From Anaerolineales bacterium (GTDB lineage Bacteria > Chloroflexota > Anaerolineae > Anaerolineales > Villigracilaceae), in NCBI GenBank assembly GCA_015075275.1, contig JABTUU010000002.1:1116001-1180000 (forward strand): a stretch of DNA of 64,000 nt, written 5' to 3'. This document shows positions 52,809-61,358 of this stretch, piece by piece. Every line of letters begins with the position of its first letter. Within the stretch, counting starts at the first letter, position 1. Both the position numbers and the translations under genes were made by a program. The notes under the pieces are model-generated. The model had not been told where the DNA came from, searched no databases, and saw only the letters and a list, made by a program, of their open reading frames with translations.

Positions 52809-54461
52809 CTATTCTCCCGGCGTCTCGCCAGATTCCTCGATCGCGTAGATCACCTGGTCTACAAACTTCTTGGTTGAGAGCGAACCTTTTTGATATACCG
52901 CTTGAATATGCCCATCTAGGCGCTTTCGTTCTTCTATTGTAATATCTTTGGCGCTGACGACGACGATAGGAATATCTTTTGTGCGCGGGTCGAGTTTTAA
53001 TTCTTCCACAAAGCCGAAGCCGTCAATGCCGGGCATGGTGAGATCTGAGACGATCAGGTCAGGCAGTTTTTGTCGCGCCATTGCCAGACCTTCCCAGCCG
53101 TCTTTCGCGTGATAGACGCGATAGGCTTTGTAGCCTTCGAGCAAACGACGAATGAGCAAGGCGTCGTCAGCGTTATCGTCCACGAGCAACACAGAGGTTG
53201 TCTTCTCGTCCAGATTTTCGAGCGCAGCTTGTAGACCCTCGCGCGGGGCGGGAGATTGATCCTTGCTCAAATGTACGTCTACCGCCCACTGATCGCCAAG
53301 CACATGTTTTTCAACCGGGAACGTGTGCCCCGTGCAGTTGACGACAACTTTCTCGTCTGTTTTGATCGTGCCATTGCAGATCAACTTTTCGAGTCCTGCG
53401 AATGCGACGGCTGTCGCTGGTTCGACAGCCATGCCCTCGCTTTTGGCAAGCGCGCGCATCGCGCCGAACGCTTCGGCGTCTGTCACCGATTCCATGACGC
53501 CGCCGAATTGCTGGGTGAGATTCCATAAATACGTGTACGCCTTGCCGGGATCGCCGGTGGATAAAATGATAATGCTGGTTTCGGGGATCACCGCCTCGGC
53601 GGAATCTTTGCCGGCTTTGAACGCGTTCACCATCGGCGCGCAACCCTCGGCTTGGATAATGCCCAGTTTGGGAATGCGGTCAATGAGACCCATGTTGAAT
53701 AATTCTTTGAAGCCCTGATACACGCCCAGCGGTCCCAGCCCGCCGCTAACGGCTTGGATGTACCAATCGGGCGCGCGCCAATTCAATTGTTCAACGATTT
53801 CATACGCGATGGTCTTCATCGCTTCGCGCGCAGGGATGGAGGACGCGCCGCGATCGAGCAGAAGTTGGCGTCGTTGCGCGAATTGCGCGGCAATCTGTTT
53901 GGTCTGGTCGTAGTTGCCGCTGACGCGAATCACTTCCGCGCCGAACAGCGCGGCTTCGCGTAATTTTTCCTGTGGCACGAGACTGGTCATGAAGACCCAC
54001 AGTTTGATTCCAGCGCGCGCGCAGGCGGCGGCGTACGCAACAGCCGCGTTGCCAGTGGATGCGATCACCGCTTCTTTTACGCCTTTTTCTGACATTGCCG
54101 CGACGGCTCCCGCCGCCTGACGGTCTTTGAAGGAGGAGGTCGGACCATAGCGTTCGTCTTTGATGTAAACTGAGTCATGCTCAAGATCCGGAGCGAAGCG
54201 TTGCGATAGCCAGAGCGGAGTCCCGCCGGCGGGGTAGAGGTCCAAAGCGGCGGGGTCGTTGAGCGGCAGGACATCCTGATAACGCCACATGTTGGAGGGG
54301 CGGTTAGGAAGCCCACGCAGAATTTCGCGCTTGAATGAGTTGTAATCGTAGCGCGCTTCGAGCCATTGCGAATCGCATTTTTTGCAGACTGCGGGAACAA
54401 GCGGTTCGTAAGACTGTTGATTGCCGCACAAATTGCATTCAAGATACTTGGGTGTTGCCAT
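52809..54461 (-). CDS. Threonine-synthase-like PLP enzyme fused to a receiver domain
   Basis: A 550-residue fusion. A zinc-ribbon-like N-terminus (C9, C12, C26, C29) precedes a fold type II PLP domain (about 75-405) with the PLP lysine K112 in T-S-S-F-K-D-R, S-T-G-N-A-A-V and the C-terminal phosphate site. A linker of about 20 residues leads to a complete receiver (422-550): D428-D429, acceptor D473 in S-D-L-T-M-P-G-I-D-G, S503 and K525. Typical threonine synthases end before the linker. It starts one base after the histidine kinase stop and precedes three receivers. Phosphorylation could control enzyme activity, or the PLP domain could act as an amino acid sensor. The PLP domain is intact by its motifs. 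Confidence 0.92.
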   Translation of the reverse strand: MATPKYLECNLCGNQQSYEPLVPAVCKKCDSQWLEARYDYNSFKREILRGLPNRPSNMWRYQDVLPLNDPAALDLYPAGGTPLWLSQRFAPDLEHDSVYIKDERYGPTSSFKDRQAAGAVAAMSEKGVKEAVIASTGNAAVAYAAACARAGIKLWVFMTSLVPQEKLREAALFGAEVIRVSGNYDQTKQIAAQFAQRRQLLLDRGASSIPAREAMKTIAYEIVEQLNWRAPDWYIQAVSGGLGPLGVYQGFKELFNMGLIDRIPKLGIIQAEGCAPMVNAFKAGKDSAEAVIPETSIIILSTGDPGKAYTYLWNLTQQFGGVMESVTDAEAFGAMRALAKSEGMAVEPATAVAFAGLEKLICNGTIKTDEKVVVNCTGHTFPVEKHVLGDQWAVDVHLSKDQSPAPREGLQAALENLDEKTTSVLLVDDNADDALLIRRLLEGYKAYRVYHAKDGWEGLAMARQKLPDLIVSDLTMPGIDGFGFVEELKLDPRTKDIPIVVVSAKDITIEERKRLDGHIQAVYQKGSLSTKKFVDQVIYAIEESGETPGE

Positions 54462-54462
54462 G

Positions 54463-56328
54463 CTATTTTTCCTGTCTTTCGATCACGTCGGTAATGCGAG
54501 CCTCAATCGGTAGCTCCATGTAGAAAGTGGAACCTTCGCCTTCTACGCCCGCACTTTCAGCCCACAAACGTCCGCCGTGCATTTCGATAAGGCGGCGGCT
54601 GATCGGCAGACCAAGCCCCGTGCCGCCCGCTTTGCGCGTGGTGGAAGTGTCTACCTGCGTGAATTCCAAAAAGATGGCTTCAAGGTGGTCTTGTGGAATG
54701 CCAACGCCGGTATCTTTGACGGAGATCAGGACCCTGCCACCGCTGATCTTTGATGCGCGCAGCGAAATTTTGCCGTTTGCCGTGAATTTGATCGCGTTAT
54801 TCGCGAGGTTTAACATTACCTGACGGATACGTGTGCTATCTGCATAGATTTCCACTTCTCGATCCGAGTCTTCCGCGATAAAAAGCGCGGTGTTTTTCTC
54901 GCTCGCCAGCGTTGACGTGATGCTTGTCACCTCGTCGAGCAGCTCATGCACTTTGAATCTTTCAGGATGCAAGTTCATGCGCCCGGATTCGATCTTTGCC
55001 ATATCCAACACATCGTTAATGAGATGTAAAAGGTGTTGACCGTTCTTCTGTATAAGACGTAGATCGTTGCTCATGTTGGGTGTGAGCGGACCATCCAACC
55101 CTTCCAGTATGACATCCGAAAAGCCGAGAATGGAGTTGAGCGGAGTGCGCAACTCATGCGACATGTTCGCAAGGAATGCAGATTTGAGCCGGTCGAGTTC
55201 CTTCAATTCTTGCGCGCGCCTTTGAAGTTCTTCGGTAAGGCGCAAGGTTTCCAGATGAATGCTTGTCTGTCTGGCGATGGCTGCCGCGATTTCTTTTGCC
55301 TCATCCGAAACATTCGGCAAGCCCGAAATGGAAAGTCGTCCAATCGGCTCGCCGCGAACTATTAAAGGCTGCTCCAGATCTATAACGCTTGTAATGGTCT
55401 CCGTTGCCAGCGGCGATACTTTGAGCGAGTCATAAACGAAGCCAGTCGCAGCGTCTTCCTGTTGAGCGTAGTTTTCCCAATTTTGACGCGTGAGACGGCG
55501 CGTGGCGTCCTCCGCTTCGGCGCGGGCGCGCGAAGCGTCTGCCAACAGGCGGATATTCTCGACCTGTTGCCCCGCCTGTTTCGCGATCGCGTTGATGAGC
55601 GCTTTGTCTTCTGCGGTGAGCGCGCCGTTGCCTTTGACGAAGAGTTTTCCGATCTGCTGGTCGAGAACGCGCATGATCTCTTCATGATCATAGGACGAGG
55701 GCGCGGGATCGTTAAACGCTTCCACTGCCGCCTGATCGTACGCGTAACCGATGCGCTCGCTGTTGTGAATTGCGTCTAGAAAATTTGCCCAATTCTGGTA
55801 GGTAAATTGATGCGTGGCGTCTTCTGCTTCAGCGCGGGCGCGTTCTGCGGCGGCGAGCAGGCGCAAGTTCTCGATCTGAAGCGAGACTTGTTGCGCGACT
55901 GCGTTTGCCAGTTGAATATCGTCCGACGTTATTGGATGTTCGGGAGATTGAGCGACTTGCACTTCGCCGATGATCTGACCGCTGGAGGTTAACGGAGTCT
56001 TGACAATATCCGCTTCATTTTGGGCTTCGAACTGGTCGCCCCGAACCGGTTTAATTTCGTTGCCCGAATAGGCAAAACCGACTTCCTCCTTTTCATAAAG
56101 GAGCGGCGTCGCGTAAGGCTTGGATTCTTTTTCTGCAAGCTGCGCTTCCAACTCGCGAACGCGCAACCTTAACGCTTCCATTTCATCCGGTATAGGCATG
56201 GATTGGGTGGTTTGCGCCGATTCGCTGTCCTCGAGCGCAGGCGTTATGTTGGGCGGTTTCGAGGCGACAAGCGGTTCCATTCCTACAAACAGCTTTTCGA
56301 CTCGTTGTTTATTTTTATTGTTGGTCAT
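54463..56328 (-). CDS. Soluble histidine kinase with repeated GAF-like modules
   Basis: A 621-residue protein without membrane segments. After a coiled coil (about 45-65) come GAF-like modules, each ending in a helix such as Q-I-E-N-L-R-L-L or Q-V-E-N-I-R-L-L, and then a classical kinase: phospho-acceptor His (about 390) in M-S-H-E-L-R-T-P-L-N, N box N-L-A-N-N-A-I-K-F, G1 K-D-T-G-V-G-I-P and G2 G-T-G-L-G-L-P. It is the only gene in the operon with a complete kinase core, so it probably serves all receivers encoded downstream. Confidence 0.93.
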   Translation of the reverse strand: MTNNKNKQRVEKLFVGMEPLVASKPPNITPALEDSESAQTTQSMPIPDEMEALRLRVRELEAQLAEKESKPYATPLLYEKEEVGFAYSGNEIKPVRGDQFEAQNEADIVKTPLTSSGQIIGEVQVAQSPEHPITSDDIQLANAVAQQVSLQIENLRLLAAAERARAEAEDATHQFTYQNWANFLDAIHNSERIGYAYDQAAVEAFNDPAPSSYDHEEIMRVLDQQIGKLFVKGNGALTAEDKALINAIAKQAGQQVENIRLLADASRARAEAEDATRRLTRQNWENYAQQEDAATGFVYDSLKVSPLATETITSVIDLEQPLIVRGEPIGRLSISGLPNVSDEAKEIAAAIARQTSIHLETLRLTEELQRRAQELKELDRLKSAFLANMSHELRTPLNSILGFSDVILEGLDGPLTPNMSNDLRLIQKNGQHLLHLINDVLDMAKIESGRMNLHPERFKVHELLDEVTSITSTLASEKNTALFIAEDSDREVEIYADSTRIRQVMLNLANNAIKFTANGKISLRASKISGGRVLISVKDTGVGIPQDHLEAIFLEFTQVDTSTTRKAGGTGLGLPISRRLIEMHGGRLWAESAGVEGEGSTFYMELPIEARITDVIERQEK

Positions 56329-56353
56329 CAGCGGCTCTCTTGCAAACGGGTCC

Positions 56354-58846
56354 TTACTGCGAAGATGTATCCTTCAAACTCAATTGTGCGACGGTCATGG
56401 GCGCGCCCAGCGCGGTCCCAAGTTCGCGAGCCGCAATTTGTAACACGGCTTCCACCGTGGTGGCGCTTTGAATCTTCTGATTGATCAGGTTGAGCGTCGC
56501 TTCGCGTTTTGCCTGTCCTTGCGCGCGTTCGAATTGGCGGCGGTTTTCCAGCATGGTGGCGATCTGCGGAGCTAAAGCCGCGAATAGGCGGGCTTCTTCT
56601 TGTGAGAAGTTGTGCGGTTGCTCCGCTTCGAGTATCAACGCTCCAATCTGGCGTGTTCCGCTGAATAATGGTAAGACGGCTACCGCGCGCAGGTTTTGTC
56701 TCTGCGCCAGCTGCAAGGTGACGGCGTCTACGCGCGCATCATTGAAGGTATCGTTGAAGAAGACTGGCGTGGGGCTGACGAACATCGGCATGACGCGGAT
56801 CACGTCTAATGAATAATGGGTTCCGATTGGGGTGATGACGTGTCCCGTTCCATCCCACCAATTTGCGATGATGTCGAGGCTGTCAATATTATCTTCAGAA
56901 TCGTAGCCGAAGCTTGCGAGTACGGCGCGATTGATCTCTGGAATATCCAATATCTTCACCGAAGAGGCGGTTAACTCTTGTAAATCTTGCGATTGGGTTA
57001 AGATGCGGCTGGATTCGAACAACCTCTCCGATTGTGCTAACGCGGATTGCGTCGCGTCATATTGGCGCAGGCTTTCGACATGAACGCTGAGGCGTTCTGC
57101 CACTGCATTTGCAAGGTTTAGCGCTTCCACATCGTTCTTGTCCAAACCTTGAACGGCTAATTTGCCTACCACTGCATCTCGAACTTTCAGCGGTATGGCG
57201 GTGGCTGTCTCCAAATTGTCGCTGTTGAGCGGGCGAACTTCATTCAGGTCATAAATATATTGCAGACTTTCTTGGGCTTTCTCTGCGTAAGACTTCCAGC
57301 CTTCACGAGTGAGGCGGCGCGAGGCTTGTTCCGCCTCGTAACGATATCGTTCAGCGCTTTCCAATAGGCGCAGGTTTTCGATCTGTTGCGCCACTTGACG
57401 GGCGACTGTGTTGATCAACGCGCTCGTTTGTTCGCGTTGGGATTCGTCTTGAACTTCTACGATCAGCGAACCCAACGGTTCGCCAGTTACGGAAATTGGC
57501 GCAGATACGGCTTTAGCGTATTCGACGGAATGAGTATCTTCCGCATCGGATATCGGCGCAATCTGATTGCGATCAAATATATAGCCGATCTGTTCCGGTT
57601 TGTGAATGGCGTCTAGATATTCGTTCCAGCCTTGCTGTACTAAACGGCGGGCTTGCTTTTCTACTTCTGCGCGGGCTTGCTCAGCCTCGGCGAGCAGGTT
57701 GGCGTTCTGGATGGCTACCGCCAATTGACCAGCCAGCGCTTCGAAAGCGGGCAACACGTCCGTTGTCAGCGCGCCGGGTTGGCTGCTTTGCATGTCAAGC
57801 GCTCCTACGACTTTGTCGGCAACGATCAGCGGCACAGCCATTTCGCTGCGTGTTTCGGGCAGAAGCGAGTTCGGTTGAAACGTTGCATTTGTAGCGGTAT
57901 CTGAGATGACTACTGAGCGTTTTTCTACGGCTGCGCGCCCATTGATTGATGCGGCGTTGAGCGGCAGGCTGTGACCGCGCGAGACGAGTTGGTCGCCTAC
58001 GGAACCGGTGCCGGTTTCCAGTTTGAGATTTGAACCGCTAGGGTCAATCAGATAAACTTGTACATAGTACAAGTCGAATTCCTTCAGGATCAAATCGCAG
58101 GCATCTTTCAACATCGCGTCGAGCGCGCGTACTTGCGAAATTGAACGGCCCACTTCAGCGGCTAGTTCCAGGTTGCGCGTGCGATCTGCGACGCGTTGCT
58201 CCAATTCGGACCGACGCTTTTCCAAGTCGCCGCTCAAAATTTCCAACTCGCGATTGACCCCTTGTACCTCTTTCAGGCGGGCGCGTTCTACGCCATTGCG
58301 AAACAGTGTGATGCCGTACAGAATAGCATTAATGGAAAAGACGATGCCGATCAGGCGTCCAAAAGAGAAGAGCGGGTCGGCGAGATATTTTGGGTCTGCG
58401 TACAACCTGATCATCCCTGTGGCTATAATAGTAGAGACGGCAAGGATCAAGAAACCTCTTTGTGAAAGGATAGCGCTTGCCAAGATGAGGGAAATCGGCA
58501 CAATACTTGTGATGGAAGTGTCAATGCTGTTTGCGCTTCCATTGTAAATGTTGATGAACGCGACGGAGGTAAAGGCGAACGAGAAGAAGTAGGCTCCGAT
58601 TCTAAAAAACTTAGTTCGGCTGACGAGATAAGCGACCAGCGTAATCCCTAGAAAGATGATGAAAGCGCGTTGCGTTATAGGGCTTGAAAGAAGCGCCCAA
58701 ATAAAAGATATGCTGACGATTAGAGACAGCGAGGAAAGTAATTGAGCGCGTCGGCGGTCGCCTATATCTGGAATCGAATCGTGCGGCTTGGTTAGCCAAT
58801 TCCAAAGGCGTTGTAATTCTTCCAATATCGGTTGTATTTTATTCAT
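56354..58846 (-). CDS. Membrane GAF-domain sensor without kinase
   Basis: An 830-residue protein. About six N-terminal membrane helices (residues 40-190) are followed by a coiled coil with E-Q-R-V-A-D-R-T-R-N-L-E, a normal GAF domain (about 225-390), two modules with the motif R-L-V/T-x-x-G-W...Y-I-F/Y-D, another GAF-like region (about 600-760) and a C-terminal helix Q-K-I-Q-S-A-T-T-V-E. No histidine kinase, HAMP or cyclase domain is present. It probably passes its signal to the kinase encoded 25 bases downstream. Confidence 0.88.
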   Translation of the reverse strand: MNKIQPILEELQRLWNWLTKPHDSIPDIGDRRRAQLLSSLSLIVSISFIWALLSSPITQRAFIIFLGITLVAYLVSRTKFFRIGAYFFSFAFTSVAFINIYNGSANSIDTSITSIVPISLILASAILSQRGFLILAVSTIIATGMIRLYADPKYLADPLFSFGRLIGIVFSINAILYGITLFRNGVERARLKEVQGVNRELEILSGDLEKRRSELEQRVADRTRNLELAAEVGRSISQVRALDAMLKDACDLILKEFDLYYVQVYLIDPSGSNLKLETGTGSVGDQLVSRGHSLPLNAASINGRAAVEKRSVVISDTATNATFQPNSLLPETRSEMAVPLIVADKVVGALDMQSSQPGALTTDVLPAFEALAGQLAVAIQNANLLAEAEQARAEVEKQARRLVQQGWNEYLDAIHKPEQIGYIFDRNQIAPISDAEDTHSVEYAKAVSAPISVTGEPLGSLIVEVQDESQREQTSALINTVARQVAQQIENLRLLESAERYRYEAEQASRRLTREGWKSYAEKAQESLQYIYDLNEVRPLNSDNLETATAIPLKVRDAVVGKLAVQGLDKNDVEALNLANAVAERLSVHVESLRQYDATQSALAQSERLFESSRILTQSQDLQELTASSVKILDIPEINRAVLASFGYDSEDNIDSLDIIANWWDGTGHVITPIGTHYSLDVIRVMPMFVSPTPVFFNDTFNDARVDAVTLQLAQRQNLRAVAVLPLFSGTRQIGALILEAEQPHNFSQEEARLFAALAPQIATMLENRRQFERAQGQAKREATLNLINQKIQSATTVEAVLQIAARELGTALGAPMTVAQLSLKDTSSQ

Positions 58847-58958
58847 AACATTGCTCCGTTTCCTGTCAACATAGCGACGAATGACTATTAAGAGTCTAAT
58901 CTGTTGCCGCAGGTTCGGTCGAGGCGGCTTGCGCAGTTGATTGGATCTCTGCTTTCAC

Positions 58959-60332
58959 TCACGCGTCCATTACAACGCCTATTTCGCGCACAGCGATCTG
59001 AAGCGTTTCTTCCACAGTTGCCGCGCGTTGGATCTTTTGACCGATCGCGTTGACCAGCGATTCAAAATCTGCCTGCGTTTTAGCTTGCTCAAATGAACGT
59101 ACATTTTGAATGGATACGGCAAGTTGCGCAGCCAGCGTGGTCTGGATGTTGAGGTCTGCTTCTGTGAAACGCCCGACTTGATCGGATTGAATGTCGAAGA
59201 CGCCGATCATGTTCCCTGCGGCGATCATCGGCACAGCCAACTCAGAGCGCGTATCTGGCAAGAGAGGGTTGGGCAGGAAGTCTGGCGCTTGGGTCACGTC
59301 GTTCACGATAACGCCATGTCGTTCACGAGCGGCGCGAGCGACTAGCGAACGCTCGCGATTAAGAGAGATCGAATGTCCTTCGGCGACCATTTGGCGTCCC
59401 GCTTCTCCCGCGCCAGAAGCCAGTTCTAAATTTTTGCCGGCTTCATCAAGTAGGTAGATATGCGCGTGATACAAGTTAAAACGTTCTTTGGTCAGGTCTA
59501 CCACTTCTTGCAGCAGCTTATCTGTATTTAGAATAGTTGACGTCGCGGTTCCTACCTCTGCTACGATCTCCAGGTCTCGGGTACGGTCTGAAACGCGTTG
59601 TTCCAAATTCGAATAACTTTCTTGAAGATCAACGCGCATACCGTCTAACGCCAAAGCGAGCGACGACACTTCCTGATAACCTTCCACCTTCACTGTCGTT
59701 GAAAGTTCGCCGCTACCGATCTGCTGGGCGACTTCCGAGAGGTGAGCAAGAGGGGCGAGGGCGTTGCGCATAAATACGTACACGAACGCCGATGCGCCGA
59801 TCAGCGCGATAAGAATCGCGAGTGTCAGGGTGGCTTGCGCCTGCTCCAAGCCCGCGCGTAAAACGCTTTGATCGAAGGCGTACACGACTGTTCCGATTAC
59901 TTCCGATCCAACCGAAATTGGTTGGGCGATCAGAAGATATTGATCCACTTCCTGCTCTTGAGAGCTGTTCGCGTTCATCGAACTCAGCGAAAGAGTTTGC
60001 ATTAAATTCGATTCGGGAATCCATTCGCCCGCAGTCTCTTCTGTGAGTTTGAGCGCTGAAGCGTCGTATACAGCGGCATAGACGATAGCTTCCTGGTCAA
60101 CGAACCGGCTGATCACATTGTTTGCCTCGGTAATGTTCAGGGTATAGACCGGATTGAACAGTAATTTTGCCGAGGCGCTGGTGATCGGTCGGCTTACTTC
60201 ACGAACGGCGTTTTTCAGATTCGCGCTGCTGGTTTGCGCGCTGATCGCTAGAAGCGCGCCAAACGCTATCAGCAGAATGAAGAACAGGATGACTGGACCG
60301 ATCGTGATCAACCTTAACTTTGATTGTTTCAT
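58959..60332 (-). CDS. HAMP-GAF sensor without kinase, with possible readthrough tail
   Basis: A 457-residue protein: a membrane helix near the N-terminus, an extracytoplasmic region (about 35-165), a second membrane helix (about 168-190), a HAMP domain, a coiled coil with E-Q-R-V-S-D-R-T-R-D-L-E and a GAF domain (about 270-410). The C-terminal helix has Q-K-I-Q-R-A-A-T-V-E, shared with two other sensors here. Behind the TGA stop (58959-58961) the frame stays open for 20 more codons to TAG 58896. No catalytic output domain is present. Confidence 0.88.
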   Translation of the reverse strand: MKQSKLRLITIGPVILFFILLIAFGALLAISAQTSSANLKNAVREVSRPITSASAKLLFNPVYTLNITEANNVISRFVDQEAIVYAAVYDASALKLTEETAGEWIPESNLMQTLSLSSMNANSSQEQEVDQYLLIAQPISVGSEVIGTVVYAFDQSVLRAGLEQAQATLTLAILIALIGASAFVYVFMRNALAPLAHLSEVAQQIGSGELSTTVKVEGYQEVSSLALALDGMRVDLQESYSNLEQRVSDRTRDLEIVAEVGTATSTILNTDKLLQEVVDLTKERFNLYHAHIYLLDEAGKNLELASGAGEAGRQMVAEGHSISLNRERSLVARAARERHGVIVNDVTQAPDFLPNPLLPDTRSELAVPMIAAGNMIGVFDIQSDQVGRFTEADLNIQTTLAAQLAVSIQNVRSFEQAKTQADFESLVNAIGQKIQRAATVEETLQIAVREIGVVMDA

Positions 60333-60362
60333 GGTGTGCTCCTTGCAGATGCCTGTTGCGGA

Positions 60363-61304
60363 CTAATTATCAGAAGAAAAGAGTTCTACAAGTTCGTTGA
60401 TCGTTCTTGCAGGTCCCAATGGGGGGAAGTCGTCAAAGCGGGTAGTCTTTTCGGTCAATGCAAGCATGGCTAGACCGTCTTCGGAATTCTCCATGTCCAA
60501 TAAAACCGCGCTGATAGCCTGACGGAAAGCGGCGCTCAACTTGGGGCTTGCCATGACCATGTGCCGAGGTACCGCCTGTGTTTTTACGATTACTTTGGTC
60601 TGATCCTTCTGATCGGCAGGAAGTTCTTCATAGTCGTCAAATTGAATGCCGACGGCATCAATTTTTCCAGCCAGCAGCAGCGCGAGAGAATTTTCTGTGC
60701 TACCCGAAAAGAAATAGCCGATCTCCTCCGGCATCACACTGGAAGTCGCTTCTTGTTTTTCCGTTGCAGCGAAGCCTTGATTTACAAGCAAGGCTTTAGG
60801 CAGGATATAACCAGCCGTAGATCCATGATCTTCAAACGCCACCATCTTGCCTCTCAGACCGCTGACTCCGCTAATGCCGCTGGATTTCAACGCGATAATC
60901 ACCGAATAGTATTCGCCGATGCCGCCTTTCCAACGTCTTAGCAGAGGAATTGCGCCAACATCTTCATAAGCCTGCGCGGCGCCATAAGGGCTTTCAAAGA
61001 ACAGATCCACCTCTCCGGATATTAATTTTGCCTCCATATCTTCAAGGGTAGCTGCAACAACAACTCTGCTAGCCAGAATATTCTGGTCAGCCAGTTTTTT
61101 AGCAAGATACTCCGCCAACGGTTGGAAAGTTGCGATCGCATCCGCCGGGTCGTCAGAGACAACCCCGATGGTGATGGTTTGTTCGGGCGGCGCTTTGACA
61201 GCGATAGCCGGAGCCTGTTGGTCAACTTGAGGAGCCGAAGGACTGCAACCCGCAAACAACAGCGAAAAAACTACAATGGCAGTCAAATATAGATTCTTAT
61301 TCAT
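60363..61304 (-). CDS. PhnD-like periplasmic binding lipoprotein
   Basis: A 313-residue lipoprotein (lipobox L-L-F-A-G-C at about residue 20) with the fold of phosphate/phosphonate ABC binding proteins: T-I-G-V-V-S-D-D-P, F-Q-P-L-A-E-Y-L, V-D-L-F-F-E-S-P-Y-G and F-E-D-H-G-S-T-A-G-Y. No ABC permease or ATPase gene is near. It sits between two sensor genes, so it may present a ligand to a membrane sensor rather than to a transporter. Confidence 0.9.
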   Translation of the reverse strand: MNKNLYLTAIVVFSLLFAGCSPSAPQVDQQAPAIAVKAPPEQTITIGVVSDDPADAIATFQPLAEYLAKKLADQNILASRVVVAATLEDMEAKLISGEVDLFFESPYGAAQAYEDVGAIPLLRRWKGGIGEYYSVIIALKSSGISGVSGLRGKMVAFEDHGSTAGYILPKALLVNQGFAATEKQEATSSVMPEEIGYFFSGSTENSLALLLAGKIDAVGIQFDDYEELPADQKDQTKVIVKTQAVPRHMVMASPKLSAAFRQAISAVLLDMENSEDGLAMLALTEKTTRFDDFPPLGPARTINELVELFSSDN

Positions 61305-61358
61305 GAGTTACTTCCTTATCAAAACCTGATCCGTTCAAAAGATTATTTTTTTGACTTT

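Noticed and set aside
9252..58961. Reassignment of TGA to an amino acid
   Set aside because: Intact genes such as murF, ruvA and murG end in TGA at the expected place, so the two internal TGA codons are local events.
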